From an uncultured Collinsella sp. (lineage in GTDB: Bacteria; Actinomycetota; Coriobacteriia; Coriobacteriales; Coriobacteriaceae): a stretch of DNA of 7,083 nucleotides. This document shows positions 1-5,144 of this stretch, in pieces (position 1 is the first letter of the stretch; every line of letters begins with the position of its first letter). The stretch is from assembly GCA_958431945.1 (NCBI GenBank), contig CAUASQ010000087.1, positions 1 to 7,083 of the forward strand, given 5' to 3'. The notes under the pieces are model-generated. The model saw nothing but the letters and a program-made list of their open reading frames with translations. It made no database searches and was not told the origin of the DNA. The translations under genes and the position numbers were made by a program.

Positions 1-164
1 TCCTGGGCCTCATCGTTGCCGTCAACTGCCTCAAGGAGTTCTTCGGCAAGGAGGCCGGCTCCATGCCCGACGAGGAGCCCGAGTGGTCCGAGATGGGCAA
101 GGCCGAGTATGGTCGCGCTGCTGCCGCCGAGGCTCCTGCCGACGCTGAGGCCGCCAAGGCTTAG
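1..164 (+). CDS. C-terminal end of a probable membrane protein (5' end outside window)
   Basis: An open frame enters from the left edge (first full codon at 3) and ends with TAG at 162-164, giving 53 visible residues. The first stretch (LGLIVAVNCLKEFF) is hydrophobic and could be the end of a last transmembrane helix. It is followed by a charged tail (MPDEEPEWSEMGKAEYGR) and then an Ala/Glu-rich end. This pattern is typical of the cytoplasmic C-terminus of a transporter or other integral membrane protein, but I do not recognise the family. The strong terminator 40 bp downstream supports this as the true end of a gene and transcript. The overlapping frame starting at 16 has Arg/Ser/Pro-rich shadow composition and is rejected. 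That it is coding is fairly certain; its function is unknown. Confidence 0.7.
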   Translation, partial: LGLIVAVNCLKEFFGKEAGSMPDEEPEWSEMGKAEYGRAAAAEAPADAEAAKA

Positions 165-203
165 CCGATCGGACGGATTGGATCTTCCATCTCTATGACT
201 CGG

Positions 204-241
204 AAAGGCCGGGTCCGCAGAACGCGGGCCCGGCCTTTTTT
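204..241 (+). terminator. Strong rho-independent terminator after the first gene
   Basis: A 15-bp stem pairs 204-218 with 224-238 (one G-T pair) around the 5-nt loop AGAAC, followed by a run of six T (236-241). The AAA on the left and TTT on the right make it potentially bidirectional. It lies 40 bp after the stop at 164 and separates that gene from the next one. Confidence 0.95.
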
Positions 242-332
242 GTAAAGACGGGTGATGTCGGGGTGTTCTCGCAGATGTTTTGCGTGGATGGCGGCGCGCG
301 TTGTACCATATGGACGTATATGTGTGCATATG

Positions 333-339
333 AAAGGGG
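333..339 (+). promoter_or_regulatory. Ribosome binding site that sets the GTG start at 344
   Basis: AAAGGGG lies 4 nt before GTG at 344. Upstream in-frame starts (GTG at 263, ATG at 320) have no comparable purine-rich site. The residues they would add (for example GGARCTIWTYMCAYERGP) do not look like part of the folded N-terminal domain. The short spacing is a slight weakness. Confidence 0.6.
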
Positions 340-343
340 CCCC

Positions 344-2509
344 GTGGCCAAGACGGTATATTCCGATAACCAACAAAATGTCGATGCTCTGGCTGAGCGT
401 CTGAGCGGACAAACGTCGCTTTCTGCCGAGCGGGCAAAGCTGGTTGCCTACGACCTGCTCTGCCGCAAGGCACTCAAGATCAAGTCGAGCGCGCTGGCGC
501 AAATCTTCCGCTCCGTGGATAAGGAGTGCGATACCAAGGCGATGCGCGATGAGCTTATCGCGGCAAAAATCGTTACCAAGATCGAGGGCAGCGGCATTAA
601 CGGCCGCCCGGCGTTCTATACCATCAATGCCGAGATTCATGATGCCCAGGAGCAGCCTGTCGAGGATTCCGTTGAGGTTCCTGCTGCGGAAGAAGTTGCC
701 CCGCGTGAGCATATCGATACTGACGAGCTGCTCGATGAGCATGTCGTGCGTGCCTTTACCGCCAAGGCGGGCCGAGGCGGCTTTGGCGGAGGCGGAAAGC
801 GTGATGCTCAGCGCCGCGCCCAACAGGAACGCTTCCGTCGTGCTGTGGCTCAAAAGGATGGGGCCGTTACCGTTACCGAGGTTGTTGAGAACGAGCCTGT
901 CGCCGAGCCGCAGGAGCCTGTGAAAGAGCAAAAGTCCGCTGAGCCTCAGGAGCCCAAGCGTCGTCGCGGTGCGCATTTTAAGGCCGAGCAGCAGGATGTT
1001 GTGCGCGATGCCGAAGAGGCTGCCGAGGTTGCGGACGATTCCGAGAAGCCGGCCAAGAAGGCCTCAGACTCGTGCCGTCCCGGTCGCGGCTTTGCAGGTC
1101 GCGCGTACCCCGTAAAGCGTCAGGAAAAGGTTAATCAGGTTCCGGAGGCGCGGGCCGAGAAGGCCGTGAAGCCTGCCGAGTCGGAAGTTCGTGAACAGAA
1201 GCCTGTTGATGAGCAGACTGCGTCCGATACGGAGACTCAGGGCCAGCAACCTGCGGTTGAACAGACGGGGGAGGGTGCTTCGAGCAAGCCTCGCCGTCGT
1301 CGTCATCGTGGCGGTCGCAGCTCTAACGCTCAGGATGCCGCCGAGAATGTGGCGCCGCGCGACGAAGATGCGAAGGTGGATGCTCCGATGGGGCAGCCCA
1401 AGCGTCAGCCGGCGAAGGGGGGCAAGCCCGAGCGTTCGCAGAAGCAGGCGTCTACTTCGAAACGTGAGCGCAATGTCCAAGGCGATTCTAAGCGCAAGTC
1501 TCAGAAGAAGCCCGAGTCTGCCGCAGCAGATACGGCTGCCCAGCAGGCTGAGTCGACTACCCATGGCGAGGTTTCGGCGTTTGCCCTGGCCCGCGTTCTG
1601 GGCAGGCAGCTGCTCAAGGTCGTCCCCACGCCCACGGCGCTCTCCAAAATTAAGGAACAGCAGACCCAGATCGTTAAGGTCGAGGGCAAGGACGGCAAGA
1701 AAGCTCCACAGCGCGCTCAGCACAACGAGATGTCCAATCGCAAGATTGCCGAGGAAATCGCAATCATCCAGGCTTGGGTCGAGCAAAACCGCGGTGCCGA
1801 TACTCCGGTTGCCTCGCGCCGCCAGCGCGCCTACCAGATTTTCAATGACGAAAAGGCTTTTGACGGCAAGCATGGCGAGCGCCTGATCAGGCGTATGACC
1901 GAAAAGGGCATCAGCATGCAGGCGATCAAGGTCGCCCCCAACCGTCCGGTGCACTTTACGGGCTTCTTTACGCTGGGCGCCGACAAGCCGTTCATTATGG
2001 TCGAGAACCTGGATACCTATGACGAGATCGTCAAGCTCCTGCGCGGACGTAAACATGCCAAGCTCTTTGGTACCAAGGTGGGCGGCGTAATCTTTGGCGG
2101 CGGCTGCAAGGCGAGCGTCTCGCACGCACTGGATGATTACCTGGCCGAAATCGGCTATCGCTTTACCTATATCTACTACGTGGGCGACATCGATCGTGAG
2201 GGTGCGCGCATCGTCGAGCAGGCTCGTAACGCCAACGTCGTTGAGATTCGCCTGCATGCCGGTATGTATCGAGCCATGCTCGCCGAGCACAAGCGTCGCG
2301 TGAAGGCCGGCGGCGCGTGCGAGCCCGCGGCTGCCAACCAGGGCGTGCCGCAGAACCTGGCGGCGACGATCAAGGACCTGCCCATGGTTACGCGCGTGCA
2401 GTTCCGCAACGTGCTGCGTGAGGGCGGACGAATTCCGCAGGAGATTCTGATGACCGCCGACTATCGGGATGGCGACTCGGGAAGCTTCGACCGCATGCTG
2501 AACAACTAG
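344..2509 (+). CDS. Toprim protein, DUF2220/JetD-like C-terminal domain with long charged linker
   Basis: This is a 721-residue protein if started at GTG 344; the frame is open from 263. Residues 1-98 form a compact domain ending in a helix-turn-strand pattern (IVTKIEGSGINGRPAFYTIN) that resembles a winged helix, although I do not recognise the family. Residues about 105-405 are low complexity, rich in Glu, Lys, Arg, Ala, Pro and Gln, with Gly-rich (about 144-151) and Arg-rich (KPRRRRHRGGR, about 315-325) patches. Residues about 410-721 are folded. They carry FIMVEN (Glu554), a glycine-rich GGVIFGGG (581-588) and YVGDIDREG (Asp615, Asp617), which match the acidic residues of the Toprim fold used by topoisomerases, primase, OLD and JetD nucleases. 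Spacing and the EN and GDxDxxG forms best fit DUF2220, the JetD subunit of Wadjet plasmid-defence systems. No jetA, jetB or jetC is visible in the window, so a Wadjet role cannot be assumed. It is likely a metal-dependent DNA or RNA enzyme. The Toprim call is moderately sure; the JetD-family assignment less so. Confidence 0.6.
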   Translation: MAKTVYSDNQQNVDALAERLSGQTSLSAERAKLVAYDLLCRKALKIKSSALAQIFRSVDKECDTKAMRDELIAAKIVTKIEGSGINGRPAFYTINAEIHDAQEQPVEDSVEVPAAEEVAPREHIDTDELLDEHVVRAFTAKAGRGGFGGGGKRDAQRRAQQERFRRAVAQKDGAVTVTEVVENEPVAEPQEPVKEQKSAEPQEPKRRRGAHFKAEQQDVVRDAEEAAEVADDSEKPAKKASDSCRPGRGFAGRAYPVKRQEKVNQVPEARAEKAVKPAESEVREQKPVDEQTASDTETQGQQPAVEQTGEGASSKPRRRRHRGGRSSNAQDAAENVAPRDEDAKVDAPMGQPKRQPAKGGKPERSQKQASTSKRERNVQGDSKRKSQKKPESAAADTAAQQAESTTHGEVSAFALARVLGRQLLKVVPTPTALSKIKEQQTQIVKVEGKDGKKAPQRAQHNEMSNRKIAEEIAIIQAWVEQNRGADTPVASRRQRAYQIFNDEKAFDGKHGERLIRRMTEKGISMQAIKVAPNRPVHFTGFFTLGADKPFIMVENLDTYDEIVKLLRGRKHAKLFGTKVGGVIFGGGCKASVSHALDDYLAEIGYRFTYIYYVGDIDREGARIVEQARNANVVEIRLHAGMYRAMLAEHKRRVKAGGACEPAAANQGVPQNLAATIKDLPMVTRVQFRNVLREGGRIPQEILMTADYRDGDSGSFDRMLNN

Positions 2510-2512
2510 GGA

Positions 2513-2645
2513 CGCGTGGCCCCGGCGGGCCGGGCATTAAGTTTGCTGCTCTACAGTCCTGCGCAAGACGAAGGCCACATTAAGTGGCCTTCTTTGCGTG
2601 CGGAACTCGCGACAAACTTAATGCCCGGCCCGCCGGGGCCACGCG
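2513..2645. repeat. Perfect 33-bp inverted repeat with a nested hairpin
   Basis: The left arm 2513-2545 is the exact reverse complement of the right arm 2613-2645, with no mismatch, separated by 67 bp. Each arm has a GC-rich outer part (GGCCCCGGCGGGCCGGGC) and an AT-rich inner end (ATTAAGTTTG). The spacer contains the terminator hairpin at 2570-2592. The octamer CATTAAGT occurs in the left arm (2535-2542), across the inner hairpin (2578-2585) and inverted in the right arm (2616-2623). There is no clear target-site duplication (AGGGA before, GGCAC after). It could be a MITE/REP-like element, a giant terminator, or a DNA or RNA structural element. Confidence 0.9.
2561..2599 (+). terminator. Rho-independent terminator, probably ending the Toprim gene
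   Basis: A 9-bp perfect stem pairs 2570-2578 with 2584-2592 around the loop ATTAA, followed by a short T-rich stretch (TTCTTT, up to 2595). A lower stem pairs 2561-2566 with 2594-2599 across a small internal bulge. It is about 60 bp past the stop at 2509 and sits in the middle of the 33-bp inverted repeat. The T-tract is weak, so this may be a structured element with a terminator function. Confidence 0.65.
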
Positions 2646-2703
2646 GCACTTGGTTGTCGCAAGCGGCTCGCTTTTCGGAACTGGGCTGATATTTTCTAGA
2701 TGT

Positions 2704-2739
2704 AAGGCGCCCTTGGTCCTAATGGGCCTGGGGCGCCTT
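2704..2739. repeat. Long GC-rich hairpin A, terminator-like
   Basis: Positions 2704-2712 pair perfectly with 2731-2739, and the stem continues inward (2713-2719 with 2724-2730, one mismatch and two G-T pairs) to a TAAT loop. There is no strong T-run on either side (GCGTTTCC on the plus strand, ACATCTAGAAAAT on the minus strand), so terminator function is uncertain. Its core is 21 of 28 identical to hairpin B at 2798-2829, in direct orientation. Confidence 0.6.
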
Positions 2740-2762
2740 CGCGTTTCCTCGGCTCCGCACCC

Positions 2763-2791
2763 TTGTGGGTTCGAATCCCTCCGCTTGTCCA
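2763..2791 (+). other. tRNA 3'-part fragment, inverted copy of the tRNA-Gln T-arm
   Basis: Positions 2763-2783 read TTGTGGGTTCGAATCCCTCC plus G, which matches the variable loop, T-arm and first acceptor base of the neighbouring tRNA-Gln (2848-2868, minus strand) at 20 of 21 positions, in inverted orientation. It continues with CTTGTCCA. No 5' half, D-arm or anticodon arm can be folded upstream (that space is hairpin A), and position 50 pairs T with T in the T-stem. It is therefore a remnant rather than a working tRNA. Confidence 0.55.
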
Positions 2792-2829
2792 CAAGAAAGC
2801 GCCCTGGGCCGTTATGGGCTCAGGGCGCT
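2791..2829 (-). terminator. Terminator of tRNA-Gln (hairpin B)
   Basis: A 13-bp stem pairs 2798-2810 with 2817-2829 (one G-T pair), with loop 2811-2816. On the minus strand it is followed by TTCTTGT. It begins 10 bp after the CCA end of the tRNA. A TTTT run at 2833-2836 could give weak termination on the plus strand as well. Confidence 0.75.
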
Positions 2830-2838
2830 CAGTTTTAA

Positions 2839-2913
2839 TGGCTGGGACGGAGGGATTCGAACCCCCAACAGCCGGCACCAAAAACCGGAGTTCTACCGTT
2901 GAACTACGTCCCA
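2839..2913 (-). tRNA. tRNA-Gln (anticodon TTG)
   Basis: The 75-nt sequence folds into a complete cloverleaf. It has a 7-bp acceptor stem TGGGACG/CGTCCCA, D-stem GTTC/GAAC, anticodon stem CCGGT/GCCGG with loop TTTTGGT, a 5-nt variable loop, and a T-arm with TTCGAAT. The anticodon TTG is at 2881-2879 and reads CAA/CAG glutamine codons. The first pair U1-A72 and discriminator G73 fit known identity elements of bacterial glutamine tRNA. The 3' CCA is encoded in the DNA (2841-2839). It has its own promoter and terminator. Confidence 0.97.
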
Positions 2914-2944
2914 ATGTGTGGTGTTGCCCAAAAGCAACTCGTTT

Positions 2945-2973
2945 AGTTTACCTAATCTGCGAGGGCATCGCAA
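2945..2973 (-). promoter_or_regulatory. Sigma-70-type promoter of tRNA-Gln
   Basis: The -35 box TTGCGA (2973-2968) is followed by a 17-bp spacer and the -10 box TAAACT (2950-2945). Expected transcription start is near 2938, about 25 nt before the mature tRNA at 2913. The -35 box and spacer overlap the last codons of the peptidoglycan-binding gene, which ends at 2952. A small hairpin (GTTGC/GCAAC, 2923-2938) lies in the predicted leader. Confidence 0.65.
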
Positions 2974-3857
2974 ACGCCATCGAGCAGGCGTACGGCGAGT
3001 GTCTGCGCGTCGCTGGCCGTGAAGGTGCCGTTGTAGCGCGTCATGCCCGTGAGCTCAATGCGAATGCGTGCCGGCTTCTGCTGCGCGGCGACATTGGCGG
3101 TGCGGATGCGCTGGGCCAGGTTGTGGCACTCGGCGAGGGCAATCGTGGCGCGCGGAGCGGCGTCGGCGGGCAGCTCGTCGCTTGCGATCTCGAGCACCAG
3201 GTCAACGTCGGTCGGAACCTCGGAATCGCAAAGCATCATACCGCTGTTGTCGGTCGTCGCCGTGGCGATGTTCCACATGCGCGATGCTACGCTGCGCGCG
3301 ATAGGGTCCTCGCCGATGACGGCAATCTGGAAACGCTCGAGTACGTTGGCCGCGCGGGCAAAGCCGATGCGCGATTCGGCCTCGGTCACCGAAGGTTTAC
3401 CCTCCCATACGTGGTGCAGGCGGTTGATGTAGGCGTAGGTATCCTGGAAAGCCATACCGTCGGCAAACAGACCGACGTTTTCCTGGAACTGCTGAAGGGC
3501 CGCCTCGGTGTGAGGGCCAAAGTAGCCATCGTCCTCACCGCAGGCAAAGCCCAAAACGTTGAGCGCGCGCTGCAGGGCCTGCACGTCGGCGCCATGGAAA
3601 TTGGGCATACGCAGGTAGAGGGTGCGGTCGCCCAGTTTATACGAGGCGTCGACCAGAGCGCTCCAGCAGGGGATATCGACGGCACAGCCAGCGGCAAGGC
3701 CGCTATCGAGCCTAAAGGTGCCAACAGCCTGTTCGGTGGTGGTGCCAAAGCGCTTGTCGGCAACCTCGGTGTCATCGATTGTATAGCCGAGCTGCAGAAG
3801 GCGGGACTGGACGTCCTCGACGGCTGCTCCCTGCATGCCCGTTGTAATAGGTTCCAT
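2952..3857 (-). CDS. Peptidoglycan-binding protein with two PG_binding_1 domains
   Basis: The 301-residue protein contains two tandem peptidoglycan-binding (PF01471-type) repeats. The first is at about residues 4-70 (GMQGAAVEDVQSRLLQLGY, RFGTTTEQAVGTFR). The second is at about 78-150 (GADVQALQRALNVLGF, GYFGPHTEAALQQFQ). Such three-helix domains bind cell-wall peptidoglycan, usually next to an enzyme domain. No signal peptide or membrane segment is visible, which suggests a cytoplasmic protein or non-classical export. The C-terminal half (about 160-301) looks alpha/beta (ERFQIAVIGEDPIARSVASRM, DVDLVLEIASDEL) but has no clear zinc-ligand set of an amidase. By analogy with mycobacterial CwlM, which has two PG-binding domains and a catalytically dead amidase domain, it could be a regulatory pseudo-amidase; this is inference. 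ATG 3857 is preceded by GAAAGGGG (3872-3865) with 7-nt spacing. A weak promoter candidate lies upstream (TTGCGT 3919-3914, 18 bp, TCAAAT 3895-3890). The 138-bp gap to the prenyl synthase gene shows no strong terminator. Confidence 0.8.
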   Translation of the reverse strand: MEPITTGMQGAAVEDVQSRLLQLGYTIDDTEVADKRFGTTTEQAVGTFRLDSGLAAGCAVDIPCWSALVDASYKLGDRTLYLRMPNFHGADVQALQRALNVLGFACGEDDGYFGPHTEAALQQFQENVGLFADGMAFQDTYAYINRLHHVWEGKPSVTEAESRIGFARAANVLERFQIAVIGEDPIARSVASRMWNIATATTDNSGMMLCDSEVPTDVDLVLEIASDELPADAAPRATIALAECHNLAQRIRTANVAAQQKPARIRIELTGMTRYNGTFTASDAQTLAVRLLDGVCDALAD

Positions 3858-3995
3858 GAACGAACCCCTTTCGGCGTACCATTCGTACTATTTGAGCGTC
3901 TGTCGGATAGACAACGCAAAGGGATGCATAAACATGCACTCAACAGTGTAGCAAGTTGTGCCTAAATACGCTGCTGACAGGTTTTATAACCCCCG

Positions 3996-5021
3996 TTAGT
4001 TAAGGCGCTCCACAAAGAAATCTGCCATGGAGAGGAACAGCTCGCGTGCGTGCGGATCAAGCTCAACGTTCTCGATGGCCGCTTTGGCCTTAGCGGTCAG
4101 GTCGAGCGCGTAAGTGTGGGCGTAATCGATGGAGCCGGTCTCCTGGAAGATCTCCACGGCGCGTGCGAGCTGCGCGGGATCATCGGTGCCTGAGGAAAGA
4201 ATCGCCTCGACCTCGTCGTGGTGGCGCTCATCAGAGAGGGCGTGTACGGCGACAAGCGTGCGCTTGCCCTCGGTGATGTCGGTGCGGAAGTCCTTGTTGG
4301 CGGCTTCCTTAGTGCCGACAAGGTTGAGCAGGTCGTCCTGAATCTGAAAGGCGAGGCCTGTGTGTAGGCCAAAGGCGCGCAGCGCTTCGATTTGCTCATC
4401 GCTGCCGCCGCCGATAATGGCTCCGGTGGCAAGCGGCGTGGCTCCGCTGTAAAACGCGGTCTTGTGCGTCGCCATGTCCAGGTAGTCATCAACCGAGATA
4501 TCAAAGCGCCCGTCACGGACCCAACCCAGGTCGAGCGCTTGGCCCTCGATGGTGCGGACGATCATCTCGGTAAGCTCGTGGAGCACGCGCAGCTTCACGT
4601 CGGACTCCAGCGTAGGGTCGTCGAGAACCGTCTTGGTGACCATGGTGAGCGCCAGGTCGCCACAATTGATGGCAAGGCCCGTGCCCTCGGTAAGGTGCAT
4701 GCAGGGCTTGCCTCGACGAAGCTGTCCGTTGTCGGCGATGTCGTCGTGGATCAGCGCGCCCGACTGGAAATGCTCGATGGCTGCCGCGGCGCTGCGGGCG
4801 CTCTCAAAGCTACCGCCCACTGCGGTTGCGGCGAGCATGCAGATAAGCGGGCGGTGGCGCTTGCCGGCGTTGGCCGTAAAAGCCGAGAGCGGCGCATACA
4901 GGTAGCGCTCGATATCGGCAGAGGTCGCCTGTCCGTCAAAGAACGTGGCCAGATAGTCGTTAATCTGGTCAAAGTGCTGGGCTAAAAAGCTGGTAAACGG
5001 ACTGGACACGGGTTCTCGCAT
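3996..5021 (-). CDS. All-trans polyprenyl diphosphate synthase (class I isoprenyl synthase)
   Basis: The 341-residue protein has the usual family length and motifs. GKRHRP (53-58) binds diphosphate. The first aspartate-rich motif DDIAD (93-97) has no two-residue insert and is followed by RRGKP (102-106). EGQALD (159-164) and THKTA (185-189) follow. The second aspartate-rich region FQIQDDLLN (225-233) ends in Asn where Asp is usual, followed by TDITEGKRTL (247-256). The enzyme condenses isopentenyl diphosphate onto an allylic diphosphate in the cytosol. DDxxD without insert and a small residue (Gly88) five before the first Asp argue against a bacterial short-chain farnesyl synthase. A C20 or longer product, for menaquinone or lipid carriers, is likely, but chain length cannot be read safely. 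ATG 5021 has a weak AAGAAAGA site, and an in-frame stop two codons upstream (TAA) limits the start. The gene lies 113 bp after the PTS fusion gene on the same strand. Confidence 0.93.
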   Translation of the reverse strand: MREPVSSPFTSFLAQHFDQINDYLATFFDGQATSADIERYLYAPLSAFTANAGKRHRPLICMLAATAVGGSFESARSAAAAIEHFQSGALIHDDIADNGQLRRGKPCMHLTEGTGLAINCGDLALTMVTKTVLDDPTLESDVKLRVLHELTEMIVRTIEGQALDLGWVRDGRFDISVDDYLDMATHKTAFYSGATPLATGAIIGGGSDEQIEALRAFGLHTGLAFQIQDDLLNLVGTKEAANKDFRTDITEGKRTLVAVHALSDERHHDEVEAILSSGTDDPAQLARAVEIFQETGSIDYAHTYALDLTAKAKAAIENVELDPHARELFLSMADFFVERLN

Positions 5022-5132
5022 TCTTTCTTAGGTTGCATCGTTGCGGTGTGCAGATACCATATTGCCACATTGGAGTTGCCGGCGCGTCTGTTTTGGCGAT
5101 TTGGGGAAACGGGACGTGTGCGCGTGCCGGCT

Positions 5133-5144
5133 GCTTATATAAGC
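5133..5144. repeat. 12-bp perfect palindrome over the stop codon of the PTS-HAD gene
   Basis: GCTTATATAAGC is perfectly self-complementary and includes the TAA stop (5137-5135, minus strand). It is short with no loop and no T-run, so it is not a typical terminator. It may be chance or a protein-binding site upstream of the prenyl synthase gene. Confidence 0.3.

Noticed and set aside
161..976. 271-codon minus-strand open frame
   Set aside because: It crosses the strong terminator at 204-241 and is antisense to the N-terminal domain of the Toprim gene. No ribosome binding site or motifs.
1064..2290. 408-codon minus-strand open frame opposite the Toprim gene
   Set aside because: It is a shadow frame, long because GC-rich coding DNA with low-complexity codons has few stops on the other strand. 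Leu/Arg-rich composition, no motifs.
2660..2787. Possible plus-strand tRNA using CAAGCGG (2660-2666) paired with CCGCTTG (2781-2787)
   Set aside because: The span is 128 nt, and there is no D-arm or anticodon arm between the two halves. The pairing is likely chance.
2580..2838. Small open frames on both strands (70-84 codons) in the intergenic region
   Set aside because: They run through inverted-repeat arms, hairpins and the tRNA fragment. Their peptides are translations of structured DNA.
2763..3965. 400-codon plus-strand open frame opposite the PG-binding gene
   Set aside because: It starts inside the tRNA fragment, runs through tRNA-Gln antisense and then antisense to a gene with clear PG-binding motifs. 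Its protein has no recognisable domain.
4392..4985. Plus-strand open frame opposite the prenyl synthase
   Set aside because: Antisense shadow of a gene with all family motifs.
5022..5134. Promoter for the prenyl synthase in the 113-bp gap
   Set aside because: TATGGT-like -10 candidates have no matching -35 box at 16-19 bp, so a separate promoter is not supported; co-transcription with the PTS gene is possible.
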